The notes below the pieces were generated by a model that worked only from the letters and a program-made list of their open reading frames with translations, made no database searches and was not told the DNA's origin. A stretch of DNA of 64,000 nt from NCBI RefSeq assembly GCF_003231285.1, contig NZ_QKNS01000001.1, positions 1,178,001 through 1,242,000 of the forward strand, read 5' to 3'. Each line of letters starts with the position of its first letter. Position 1 is the stretch's first letter. Positions 26,152-34,285 of the stretch are shown here, one piece after another. The translations under genes and the position numbers were made by a program. This DNA is from Hymenobacter sediminis (GTDB lineage Bacteria; Bacteroidota; Bacteroidia; Cytophagales; Hymenobacteraceae).

Positions 26152-26271
26152 ATGAGTAATGAAGCAATGAGGTAAGCAGGACGATATCCGTAGGCTAGAA
26201 AAGGCCATGGCACGTCATCTGTTTTCTTTACCCCAAAGCTTCGGCACTTCATCTCCACATTTCTTTCCTCC

Positions 26272-26571
26272 TTGAAACACGTCATCCACACGCTTAATAA
26301 AGCCTTCGACAATCGGGTTCGGTTGGGCGTAATGGCTGTGCTGATGGCTAACGACTCAGTGAGTTTCAATGAGTTGAAAGAAGCTTTGGACCTGACCGAC
26401 GGCAACCTGGCAAGCCACGTCGCGGCCCTCGAAAAAGCCGGATACGTGCAAGTCAGTAAGCAATTTGTAGGCAAGAAGCCAAACACCACCTACGCCGCTT
26501 CCACGGAAGGGAAATCGGCGTTTCAAGATCATCTGGCCGCTTTAGAAAAGCTTCTGCGCGGAGGAGCGTAA
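26272..26571 (+). CDS. winged-helix transcriptional regulator (HTH_34 type)
   Basis: A 99-residue DNA-binding protein: VIHTLNKAFDNRVRLGVMAV, then FNELKEALDLTDGNLASHVA as the recognition helix region, and YVQVSKQFVGKKPNTTYAAS as the wing. This matches small ArsR/PadR-like winged-helix regulators of the transcriptional regulator family with HTH_34. It has no ligand-binding domain beyond the C-terminal dimer helix. The start codon is TTG (26272), as no ATG precedes the conserved N-terminus. It lies between the two palindromes at 25486 and 26587 and probably represses the flanking membrane-protein genes. Confidence 0.88.
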   Translation: MKHVIHTLNKAFDNRVRLGVMAVLMANDSVSFNELKEALDLTDGNLASHVAALEKAGYVQVSKQFVGKKPNTTYAASTEGKSAFQDHLAALEKLLRGGA

Positions 26572-26586
26572 TTTTTTTGCCTATAT

Positions 26587-26603
26587 ACTTTGAATTGCAA
26601 AGT
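26587..26603. promoter_or_regulatory. operator-like palindrome, copy 2
   Basis: A perfect ACTTTG-N5-CAAAGT palindrome followed by TCTTT, 22 bases before ATG 26625. Identical half-sites and the same downstream TTCTTT are found in copy 1 upstream of the 25513 gene. Confidence 0.6.
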
Positions 26604-26624
26604 TCTTTTAAAAAATAACTAGCT

Positions 26625-28259
26625 ATGAATTCACTTGCCTCTGCGCTACCTGGCGCTGCTACTGTGCCGGCCCGGAACCGCGCTACGCCTATTGCCCTCA
26701 CAGCCCTGCAAAAACTGCTGCTGCCAACGGGCGCGGTGCTATTTGATGTGCTGTTCTGGAACCAGGAGGTCGGCCTCAATCTGGCCTTATATACGCTATT
26801 TGTGGTAGGGGCCACGCTGGCCGGTTTACCGCGCTATGCGGCGGTGTGGCGCTCAGGCTACTTCTGGCTGATGCTGGCCGGTACGGCGCTAAGTGCAGGC
26901 TGTGTGTTGGTGCTGGGTTCTGGGGCAGCCAAGCTGGCCTGCGTGGCTTCAATGATTATGCTGCTGGGCTACGTGAACCAACCTCATCTGAAGCTGGTAG
27001 CATTTGCCTTGCTTACGGCTGTAGGAGGTGCCGCGCGGGCTCTGCCGGGTTTCCTGCCTTACCTGTGGCCCTCGCGCCAGGAGGCGGGTGCTTCCAACAA
27101 ATGGAGGCGCACCCGCTTTTATGGCCGGCTGCTGCTGCTACCCATTCTGATTGTGGTAGGGTTCCACATCCTGTTTAGCCTAGCTAACCCGCGCTACGAC
27201 CAGCTGGCTACCGCCGTTTTTGCCCGGGTAGGAGAGTGGCTGGCGGCCTTGCTACCGGCCATATCAGTGGGGCATGTGCTGTTCTTTGTGCTGGGGCTGA
27301 CCCTTACAGCCGGAGCTCTGGTAGTAGTACCGTTTCACTTCTTCCAGGATCAGGAGTCGCGCTTGGGAGAGTTTGTGCGGCGGCAGCGCGACCGGGTAGC
27401 CTCCTTTGGAGTGCGGCACCCCAACTTCCACGCCCGCACCTTCCGCTCCCTCGATTTGCGCAAGGAGTACCTCATGGCGCTGGCCGTGTTTGGGCTGGTG
27501 AATGCACTGCTGCTGGTGGTGAACATCATTGATATCAACTGGATATGGCTGGGCTTCGCGCCTACTCCCGGCTTCGATTTGACCCAGTTTGTGCATGAGG
27601 GTACTTATGTGCTGATTCTGAGTATTCTGGTAGCTATGGGTATTGTACTCTGGTTTTTCCGCCGCAATCTGAATTTCTATGCGCCCGGCCTACAGGTATT
27701 GCGCTGGGGTGCTACCGTGTGGGTGGTGCAGAACGCGGTACTCGTAATATCAGTGGGGCTGCGCAATTACTACTACATCACCTACACGGGCTTGGCCTAC
27801 AAGCGCATTGGGGTATATGGGTTTCTGTTGCTGACGTTGTTTGGGCTAGGTACGGTACTGCTGAAAATCTGGCAGCGCCGCTCGGCCTACTCCCTGGTGC
27901 GCCTCAATGGGTTAGCCGCGTATGGCGTGCTGCTGCTGCTGGCACTGGGCAACTGGGAAATCTGGATGGTGCGCTACAACCTAAGCCCCCGGTTCAAAGA
28001 TGTAGATCTGGGTTTTCTGCTGGAAATGCCCGAGCGGGTGCTGCCCGAGCTAGCGGCCCGGCAGCAGGTACTGCAGGGCATGACGCGCATTGTTATTAGT
28101 CCGCCCGGCAGCTACACCGAGCGGCGTGCTACCCCCCTCGAAGCCCAGGAAGCCATTCAGGCCCGTATTGCCGCCTGGCGCCGCAATTATCCCGAGTACC
28201 ACAGCTGGCAAAGCTGGACCTACGCAGAGGCCAGCGCCTACGAGCAGCTAACGAAATAA
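26625..28259 (+). CDS. DUF4173/DUF4153-like polytopic membrane protein
   Basis: A 544-residue protein with about 12 membrane helices in its first 450 residues. Family-like features are the N-terminal block ALQKLLLPTGAVLFDVLFWN, a central RRTRFYGRLLLLPILIVVGF, the stretch LRKEYLMALAVFGLVNALLL with LVVNIIDINWIWLG, a loop EGTYVLILSILVAMGIVLWF, and YYYITYTGLAYKRIGVYGFL. This is the pattern of DUF4173 proteins, which have no known function. The C-terminus is soluble and ends with PEYHSWQSWTYAEASAYEQL, probably on the outer side. It is controlled from the palindrome at 26587-26603 and linked with the regulator just upstream. Confidence 0.83.
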   Translation: MNSLASALPGAATVPARNRATPIALTALQKLLLPTGAVLFDVLFWNQEVGLNLALYTLFVVGATLAGLPRYAAVWRSGYFWLMLAGTALSAGCVLVLGSGAAKLACVASMIMLLGYVNQPHLKLVAFALLTAVGGAARALPGFLPYLWPSRQEAGASNKWRRTRFYGRLLLLPILIVVGFHILFSLANPRYDQLATAVFARVGEWLAALLPAISVGHVLFFVLGLTLTAGALVVVPFHFFQDQESRLGEFVRRQRDRVASFGVRHPNFHARTFRSLDLRKEYLMALAVFGLVNALLLVVNIIDINWIWLGFAPTPGFDLTQFVHEGTYVLILSILVAMGIVLWFFRRNLNFYAPGLQVLRWGATVWVVQNAVLVISVGLRNYYYITYTGLAYKRIGVYGFLLLTLFGLGTVLLKIWQRRSAYSLVRLNGLAAYGVLLLLALGNWEIWMVRYNLSPRFKDVDLGFLLEMPERVLPELAARQQVLQGMTRIVISPPGSYTERRATPLEAQEAIQARIAAWRRNYPEYHSWQSWTYAEASAYEQLTK

Positions 28260-28285
28260 GAATTCCCGTTGCCCCGGCGTCTTCC

Positions 28286-28384
28286 CTGGCAGCCATGTGT
28301 TTATCCTATCCGCCTGTATTGCTACCCTACCTGCTTCCTACCCTATAAACCTATCGGCTATCCTACCTCAATTGTGGCTGCCAG
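28286..28384. repeat. 10-bp inverted repeat enclosing CCTA(C/T)C-rich DNA
   Basis: CTGGCAGCCA (28286-28295) and TGGCTGCCAG (28375-28384) are exact complements. Between and just after them, up to 28462, the plus strand carries at least seven CCTACC or CCTATC units. This is the densest cluster in the window of the motif that is dispersed elsewhere as GGGTAGG. Confidence 0.45.
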
Positions 28385-28462
28385 GCTGCCCGCTGGTCCA
28401 AGGGCACATAGCCCGTCTACGCAAGTTTAGTTCTTACTTCACCTCCTACCTCTTCCTACCCC

Positions 28463-28705
28463 ATGAACCTTGCTCAACTTGGCCTTACGCTGGCAGGCGG
28501 CCTGCTCTGCGCATGCTGCATCGGTGCCCTGGCTGTTCTGTTAACTTGGCGCGAACGGGCCGCCTCGGCCCCAGAGCGGTGGCGGCGTCTGGTAACAGTT
28601 GTGCTACCGGGCTCGGTCGTACTGTTAGGACTTATGCTCTGGACACTGCTACATGTAATGCTGCTGTGGGCACCCGGTGCGGGCGGGGTGGTAGCGGTCC
28701 GCTAA
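28463..28705 (+). CDS. small two-helix membrane protein
   Basis: An 80-residue reading frame with two hydrophobic segments (LTLAGGLLCACCIGALAVLL and VVLPGSVVLLGLMLWTLLHV) separated by a basic cytoplasmic-type loop (TWRERAASAPERWRRL). The composition is convincing for a real membrane protein and its frame is free of the overlapping 28297-28713 frame's odd composition. It follows the DUF4173-like gene by about 200 bases and may belong to the same module. No family was recognised. Confidence 0.55.
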   Translation: MNLAQLGLTLAGGLLCACCIGALAVLLTWRERAASAPERWRRLVTVVLPGSVVLLGLMLWTLLHVMLLWAPGAGGVVAVR

Positions 28706-28733
28706 CGGGCTAATAGCTTCCAGTCACTCTTTT

Positions 28734-29231
28734 CTACAGTAAATCACGATTAACGTACCAGACTGACGCAAGTGCCGCCAGCAGCCATGGCATACTGAAT
28801 AACAGCATTATATTCACTGTCCCAAGTAGAAGTTGATCAGTCAGAGAGGAAGATCTGAAGTCGTATTGTCCCCAGAAATACAATAGTGTAACGCCCGAAG
28901 CCAGGGCTACAAATGCCAGAAAAATAAGCAAAGTGCCAAGTAGAACATATGCAGCGCGCTGCACAAAATGAGGTAGGACACTCACTCGCTGAAAAAGTCG
29001 CCGCATGGCGGGCTGCCGCAGTAGGGCGAACACTGTTGCGGGTATAATGCTTATACCTAGTAATGCAAAGGTTAGATTTACGTAATCTGCAACAGAGGGA
29101 AGCGACATACCCAGCAAGGCAGTGGTTAAGGGTAATAGTGGGAATAACACTAGGCCACCACCTACAGTCAGCCAAGTATGTAGTCGCGCTCTTCGGGCAA
29201 GCTCATCAGAGGAGAGGGAGTAAACTGACAT
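28734..29231 (-). CDS. membrane protein of unknown function
   Basis: About 165 residues from ATG 29231 (MSVYSLSSDELARRARLHTW; ATG 29243 is an alternative four residues earlier). Four membrane helices are seen: VGGGLVLFPLLPLTTALLGM, VNLTFALLGISIIPATVFAL, AAYVLLGTLLIFLAFVALAS, and VNIMLLFSMPWLLAALASVW. The base composition is clearly more AT-rich than the neighbours, which may mean a recent arrival. It is convergent with the small membrane gene at 28463-28705 and divergent from PBP1A. Confidence 0.7.
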   Translation of the reverse strand: MSVYSLSSDELARRARLHTWLTVGGGLVLFPLLPLTTALLGMSLPSVADYVNLTFALLGISIIPATVFALLRQPAMRRLFQRVSVLPHFVQRAAYVLLGTLLIFLAFVALASGVTLLYFWGQYDFRSSSLTDQLLLGTVNIMLLFSMPWLLAALASVWYVNRDLL

Positions 29232-29325
29232 ATTGGATACCATAAAAGCTGAGATGAAGGATAGAGGCTATATGTTAAAGCAATAGTACAACGATTGTTT
29301 CATCGTGCCTCCCGCCTTGAACTGG

Positions 29326-29333
29326 TATATTTG
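29326..29333 (+). promoter_or_regulatory. -7 box TATATTTG of the PBP1A gene
   Basis: Exact TAnnTTTG box 49 bases before ATG 29383, giving a leader of about 43 bases. Confidence 0.5.
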
Positions 29334-29382
29334 CGACTCCGTTGCCGGTTCGTCCCGCTTCGTCCGCCTCAACGCGCCCTGA

Positions 29383-31761
29383 ATGTCCGCTCCCGACTCT
29401 TCTACCCCGAATTCTTCAACGCGCCCCGCCCGGAACTGGCCCAATATTCTCTCCCGCACGTTCTGGGGAATTTTTGTGCTAGGTGCCGGTACTTTCCTGC
29501 TTTACCCTATTCTGGTGAGCATGAACTTCATGTTCCTGTTTGGAAAGTCGCCAAGCCTGGAGGAGCTGGAGAACCCGCGGGTAGAGCAGCCCTCTCAGGT
29601 GTTTACCGCCGATGGGGTGCTGATAGGCCGCTACTTCCGCGAAAACCGCTCGCCCGTGCCCTTGAGCAAAATGTCGCCCTGGCTGCTAAAAGCGCTGATT
29701 TCCACGGAGGATATTCGTTACCAGGACCATTCTGGCATTGACCCCATTGCTATTGCCCGGGCCGTGGCCGGAGTAGCCACGGGCGGAAGCGGGGGTGGGG
29801 GCTCCACCATCACCCAGCAGCTGGCCAAAAACCTGTATAAAACCCGCCGCAAAGAGAATACTGGCCTATTAGGCCACGTTCCGTTGGTAGGCACACTCAT
29901 CAGCAAAACCAAGGAGTGGCTGACTGCTGTAGAGTTGGAGCGCCGCTACACCAAGGATGAAATCTTGGCTCTTTACTTCAATACCGTTGAGTATGGCTCC
30001 CAGGCATACGGCATTAAAGTAGCCGCCAAAACCTTCTACAGCACCTCGCCCGATAGCCTGACCATTGAGCAGGCAGCTATGCTGGTGGGTATGCTCAACA
30101 ACCCTACGGCCTACAACCCTAAATTTCACCCCGTAGCGGCTCGCAAACGCCGCGACTTGGTGCTGACCCGCATGGGCCAGGCCGGCGTGCTGACGGCGGC
30201 GCAGGTGAAGGCCGAGCAGGCTACCCCCATCGTGCTCCAATATCAGGTTGAAAAGCACGTCGATGGACCCGAAACGTATTTCCGCGGAGCTGTAAGTCAG
30301 TTCGTAAATGAGTGGTGCAAGAAGAACGGCTACGATATGTACCGCGACGGACTGCGCATTTATACCACCATCGACTCGCGCATGCAGAGTCATGCTGAAG
30401 AGGCCGTGCAGAAGAAGATGAAGACCCTGCAGCGCACCTTCGATAACTTCTGGCGCAATCGGGGCAAAAATCCGTGGGTAGATGAGGAGGGCAATGAAAT
30501 TCCCGACTTCATTGAAACCCAAATGAAACGCACGGAGCAGTATAAGGAGCTAGCCGCACGCTATAAAGGCCGGCCTGATCTGCTCGACTCTGCTTTGCAC
30601 CGCAAGCGCCCCATGAAGGTGTTTACCTGGAAGGGCGATGGTGATACCACCCTGGTAATGTCGCCGCTCGATTCGCTGGCCTACTACAAGCGCTTCCTGC
30701 GGGCAGGTATGATGACCATGGACCCCTTCACCGGCCAAATTAAGGCCTGGGTGGGTGGCCTCAATTACCGCTTCTTCCAATATGACCACGTGAAGCAGGG
30801 CAAGCGCCAAGCAGGCTCTACTTTTAAGCCTTTCGTATACCTGACGGCCCTCGATAACGGCTACTCGCCCTGCGACCGTATTCGGGATGAACGCGTGACC
30901 ATTAACTACGTGGAGAACGGGCAGCCCATGGAGTGGAAGCCCGACAACGTGACCCGCGAGTACACCGGCATGAACATGACGCTACGTTACGCCATGGCTC
31001 GCTCGGTGAACTCCGTAACAGCTCAGCTTACTGAGAAGGTAGGCTGGGACAACGTAGCCAAATACGCTAATAAAGTAGGTATTCGGAGCAAGTTACTGCC
31101 GGTGCCTAGTATCGGCCTTGGCTCAGGCGGCGATGTGAGCGTGTACGAAATGGTGAATGCCTATAGCACCTTCGTGAATCAGGGATTCCGCCCGGAGCCC
31201 AGGATTGTGACTCGCATCGAAGATTTAAATGGAAACGTGCTGGTGCAGTTCGACCCCCAGCAGAAACGGGTTATTCCGGCCGAAACCGCCTGGCTAATGA
31301 CTTATATGCTGCGTGGCGGCATGGAAGAACCCGGCGGCACTTCTCAGGCCCTCTGGGACTACGAGCTGTGGAAGAAGAATAACCAGATTGGAGGCAAAAC
31401 CGGTACTACCTCTAACTACTCTGATGGCTGGTACATGGGCGTCACGAAGGACTTGGTGACCGGCGTATGGGTAGGCGGCGAGGACCGGAGCATTCACTTT
31501 CTGAACTCCCAGCAAGGGGAGGGGGGGCGCACGGCCTTGCCCATCTTCGGCACTTACATGGAGAAACTTTATCAGGACCCTGAACTGGACATCCGAATGG
31601 GCCCTTTCCCTCAGCCTACCGTCAAAATATCGAAAAAGTATAACTGCGTATCGGCTGCTGAGCCGCGTCGCCGCCGGGTAGAAGCGGTAGATACTATTGT
31701 GGTCGATAACCTGCTGGAAAACCTAAACAACGGTACCGTACCCGTGCCGGACAGCTTGTAG
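29383..31761 (+). CDS. class A penicillin-binding protein (PBP1A)
   Basis: A 792-residue bifunctional peptidoglycan synthase. A short cytoplasmic N-terminus rich in Ser/Pro/Asn precedes one membrane helix (FWGIFVLGAGTFLLYPILVS). The GT51 glycosyltransferase domain follows (STEDIRYQDHSGIDPIAIAR with the catalytic Glu, GSTITQQLAKNLYK, LNTVEYGSQAYGIKVAAKTF). The transpeptidase has STFK with Ser479, SVN and KTGTTS with Lys672. It builds glycan strands and cross-links them in the periplasm. It is transcribed alone and ends at the terminator at 31778-31813. Confidence 0.96.
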   Translation: MSAPDSSTPNSSTRPARNWPNILSRTFWGIFVLGAGTFLLYPILVSMNFMFLFGKSPSLEELENPRVEQPSQVFTADGVLIGRYFRENRSPVPLSKMSPWLLKALISTEDIRYQDHSGIDPIAIARAVAGVATGGSGGGGSTITQQLAKNLYKTRRKENTGLLGHVPLVGTLISKTKEWLTAVELERRYTKDEILALYFNTVEYGSQAYGIKVAAKTFYSTSPDSLTIEQAAMLVGMLNNPTAYNPKFHPVAARKRRDLVLTRMGQAGVLTAAQVKAEQATPIVLQYQVEKHVDGPETYFRGAVSQFVNEWCKKNGYDMYRDGLRIYTTIDSRMQSHAEEAVQKKMKTLQRTFDNFWRNRGKNPWVDEEGNEIPDFIETQMKRTEQYKELAARYKGRPDLLDSALHRKRPMKVFTWKGDGDTTLVMSPLDSLAYYKRFLRAGMMTMDPFTGQIKAWVGGLNYRFFQYDHVKQGKRQAGSTFKPFVYLTALDNGYSPCDRIRDERVTINYVENGQPMEWKPDNVTREYTGMNMTLRYAMARSVNSVTAQLTEKVGWDNVAKYANKVGIRSKLLPVPSIGLGSGGDVSVYEMVNAYSTFVNQGFRPEPRIVTRIEDLNGNVLVQFDPQQKRVIPAETAWLMTYMLRGGMEEPGGTSQALWDYELWKKNNQIGGKTGTTSNYSDGWYMGVTKDLVTGVWVGGEDRSIHFLNSQQGEGGRTALPIFGTYMEKLYQDPELDIRMGPFPQPTVKISKKYNCVSAAEPRRRRVEAVDTIVVDNLLENLNNGTVPVPDSL

Positions 31762-31777
31762 CCTCACTGATTTTTAA

Positions 31778-31813
31778 CAAAAAGCCCCGGCAATTGCTGC
31801 TGGGGCTTTTTTT
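31778..31813 (+). terminator. terminator after the PBP1A gene
   Basis: AAAAAGCCCCGGCAATTGC against GCTGGGGCTTTTTT, GC-rich stem with T-run; it can also serve the convergent DUF2625 gene. Confidence 0.8.
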
Positions 31814-31842
31814 ATTGTGGTCACGCAAAGACCTAGAAAAAC

Positions 31843-32571
31843 TCAGTGAATATTAAGCTCCTGACGAAACTGATTATTCAGTGTCCAAAGCTCCGCCAAC
31901 GGCACAGGCCGACGGCTAAGCTTGCGCATGTCTTTACCTTCTTTGGTGAATAGGTAGGGGTAGCAACTAAACCCCTGTGTGCCGTCCAATAGCTTTACAT
32001 CTTGTTCCCAAGTAGCCCACCGTAAGCCCTCATAAAATTTCTTGAGGTCACCGGAGAAACTGAAAATCAGGAATTCTGAGTATGTCATGTCGGTGTTCTC
32101 CCACCGTAGCGTATCGGGTGCGAAGTAGTAAACCTTTCCTAGGGTTTCTGTGCCGAACGCGCCGCCGTTAATAGCGAAGAAGCCACCTAGTACATCATCT
32201 GCAACAAGAAGAAAGCCATCTTGCCGGCCATGGTTCCATGCCGCAAGGTTTCGATTAAGCAGCACAGAGCCCGAGCCGAGAATACGAAGCCAGCCATGAT
32301 CTACCAAAAGGCCCCCGGTTTCATAAATAATTGCTCCCATCGGGGAGCGGGTTGTCACCTGAACAGCCTGCAAAACGCTATCTGCCTGAGTCTGGTCTTT
32401 CGGTAAAATCTGAACAGGATTTCTTGCTTCCTTGATCCAGCTTTGAACTAGTGGCCACCCTGAATCCTGGTGATTTACCAATTCAGCTAATGTTCTTGTG
32501 GCCGAGTTTTGAGCAAAGGAATTGAATTGCATTAGCAGCAGTAAGCTAGTCGATACGATAACCTTAAACAT
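31843..32571 (-). CDS. DUF2625 family exported protein
   Basis: A 242-residue protein: signal peptide MFKVIVSTSLLLLMQFNSFA followed by the DUF2625 core. Typical segments are TLAELVNHQDSGWPLVQSWI, VQVTTRSPMGAIIYETGGLL, GWLRILGSGSVLLNRNLAAW, FLLVADDVLGGFFAINGGAF, KVYYFAPDTLRWENTDMTYS and SGDLKKFYEGLRWATW. Most DUF2625 proteins are cytoplasmic and of unknown function, loosely related to SMI1/KNR4-like proteins; the signal peptide here is a variation. GC content is lower than in neighbours. The next gene upstream on the same strand starts a separate unit 23 bases away, so cotranscription with the TIGR01777 gene is likely. Confidence 0.85.
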   Translation of the reverse strand: MFKVIVSTSLLLLMQFNSFAQNSATRTLAELVNHQDSGWPLVQSWIKEARNPVQILPKDQTQADSVLQAVQVTTRSPMGAIIYETGGLLVDHGWLRILGSGSVLLNRNLAAWNHGRQDGFLLVADDVLGGFFAINGGAFGTETLGKVYYFAPDTLRWENTDMTYSEFLIFSFSGDLKKFYEGLRWATWEQDVKLLDGTQGFSCYPYLFTKEGKDMRKLSRRPVPLAELWTLNNQFRQELNIH

Positions 32572-32593
32572 GCTGCAGAAGGAGAAACGGTAG

Positions 32594-33508
32594 TTACCCC
32601 TCGTTACTATAAAATGACTCCAGCGCTGCCTGCAGGGTAGGGAATTCGAATTTGAAACCTTGCTTCAGCGTTTTTTCGGCGCTTACCCGCTGGCTCGCCA
32701 ATACAATCTCGCTCATCTCTCCCATCACCAGCTTCAGCCCGAACTCCGGAACTTTGGGCAGTACCAGCGGGCGGTGCAGCACCGAGGCCAAGGTTTCGGT
32801 GAACTCCTTATTGGTAACGGGGGTAGGCGACACGGCATTGTAGGTGCCCTGCCACTGCGGTTCTTCCATGGCCTGTATAAACAAGCGGCACAGGTCGTCG
32901 AGGTGAATCCAGGACATATACTGACGGCCCGAACCCAGCGGAGCACCGGCCATGAGCTTCACTGTGCGAGCCAACGGCACCAAGGCGCCACCCTCCGGAC
33001 TCAGCACAATGCCAATCCGGAAAATAGCCGTCCGAATACCATCGGCCGCTACCTGTTGGGCGGCCGCTTCCCATTGCTGGCAAACTTCGGCCAGAAAGTC
33101 GCCGGGGGCCGGAGCGGTTTCTTCGGTTACTATCTCGTCGTCCCGGTCGCCGTAGATGCCAATAGCCGAAGCCGAAATAAAGGCCTGCACATGATGCGTA
33201 TGCCGGGCCAGTTCCCGCGCCATCAACTGCGTACCTGCCAGCCGGCTCGACAGAATTTCGCGCTTGCGCTCCTGGGTCCATTTGCCATCGGAAACGCTGC
33301 TGCCGGCCAGGTTGATAATATAATCGGCGTAGCGCACGGCCGCTTCATCTACGGTTCCCGCCAGCGGGTCCCAGCGGAAACTGCGGTAGCGGCCGCTACC
33401 AGGGGTGCGGCTTAGCAGGGCTACTTCGTACCCGGCATCAATGAGCATTTCAGCGAGGCGGGTGCCAATCATGCCGGTACCCCCGGTAATCAAAACTTTG
33501 CGCGACAT
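32594..33508 (-). CDS. TIGR01777 family SDR epimerase (YfcH-like)
   Basis: A 304-residue NAD(P)-binding protein of the extended short-chain dehydrogenase type, SDR39U1/YfcH group. The nucleotide motif GGTGMIGTRLAEMLIDAGYE opens the protein, NLAGSSVSDGKWTQERKREI is characteristic for the family, and ISASAIGIYGDRDDEIVTEE carries the usual YGD segment in place of the SDR tyrosine motif. The C-terminal DUF1731 region (PKVPEFGLKLVMGEMSEIVL, ASQRVSAEKTLKQGFKFEFP) is complete. The physiological role is unknown. Confidence 0.93.
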   Translation of the reverse strand: MSRKVLITGGTGMIGTRLAEMLIDAGYEVALLSRTPGSGRYRSFRWDPLAGTVDEAAVRYADYIINLAGSSVSDGKWTQERKREILSSRLAGTQLMARELARHTHHVQAFISASAIGIYGDRDDEIVTEETAPAPGDFLAEVCQQWEAAAQQVAADGIRTAIFRIGIVLSPEGGALVPLARTVKLMAGAPLGSGRQYMSWIHLDDLCRLFIQAMEEPQWQGTYNAVSPTPVTNKEFTETLASVLHRPLVLPKVPEFGLKLVMGEMSEIVLASQRVSAEKTLKQGFKFEFPTLQAALESFYSNEG

Positions 33509-33598
33509 GGGTGGGAACAGGTAGTTCAGGGCTGCAATAGGGGTAGCATGCCAGTAAGAGGTAGCACGCCCGAAGATGAGCGGAAAGCTACTAGCTTT

Positions 33599-34285
33599 TT
33601 ATTTGCCAAGCAGCCGCAAAAACTCCTGCCGCAGGGCCTCATCGCGCCTGAAAGCACCGCCGTACTCGGCCGTGAGCGTGCTGCTGCTGGTGTCATTTAC
33701 TCCCCGGCTCATTACGCACAAGTGGTCAGCCTCAATCAGGACAGCCACGTTTTCGGTGCGCAGGGTTGTTTTCAGCTCTTCCGCAATCTGGCGGGTGAGG
33801 CGCTCCTGTACCTGAGGCCGGCGGGCGAAGTACTGCACTACCCGGTTCAGCTTGCTGAGGCCTACCACATGCTCGCCCGGCAGGTAAGCTACGTGCGCCT
33901 TGCCAATAATCGGGACGAAGTGGTGCTCACAGCACGAAAACAGCGTAATGTCCCGCTCCACTAGCATGTTTTGATACTGGTAGCGGTTCTCAAACAGCTT
34001 TACGTCGGGGCGGTGCTTGGGGTCCAGGCCTTTAAACCACTCCTGCACGTACATCTTCGCTACCCGTTTGGGGGTGCCGCTTAGGCTGTCATCTGTGAGG
34101 TCAAGCCCGAGAATCTGCATGATTTCGCGGAAGTGGCCCGAAATGGCGGTAATCTTTTCATCGTCGCTGAGCTGGAAAGCGTCAGGACGGAGGGGGGTGC
34201 GCAAGTCAGCCGGCAATTGGCCATCGACGGCCGGACGGTCAGCGGCACCGTCCGCGGCGGCAGCCGCAGTAGCGGTGTTATCCAT
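33599..34285 (-). CDS. folE: GTP cyclohydrolase I
   Basis: A 228-residue type IA enzyme converting GTP to 7,8-dihydroneopterin triphosphate, the entry to folate, queuosine and biopterin pathways. The zinc ligands are visible in LFSCCEHHFVPIIGKAHVAY and the second cysteine in ADHLCVMSRGVNDTSS. The N-terminal 35 residues are Ala/Asp-rich and disordered. The start ATG 34285 overlaps the end of the upstream PTPS gene by eight bases, so the two are translationally coupled in the order PTPS then folE. Confidence 0.96.
   Translation of the reverse strand: MDNTATAAAAADGAADRPAVDGQLPADLRTPLRPDAFQLSDDEKITAISGHFREIMQILGLDLTDDSLSGTPKRVAKMYVQEWFKGLDPKHRPDVKLFENRYQYQNMLVERDITLFSCCEHHFVPIIGKAHVAYLPGEHVVGLSKLNRVVQYFARRPQVQERLTRQIAEELKTTLRTENVAVLIEADHLCVMSRGVNDTSSSTLTAEYGGAFRRDEALRQEFLRLLGK

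Noticed and set aside
26226..26238. CTTTACCCCAAAG as a third operator upstream of the regulator gene
   Set aside because: Arms and spacing differ from CTTTG-N5-CAAAG of the other two copies, so similarity may be chance.
28297..28713. 138-residue plus-strand frame overlapping the small membrane protein gene
   Set aside because: Its composition (Cys, Pro and Arg-rich without pattern) looks like an alternative frame; the 80-residue frame shows two well-formed membrane helices.
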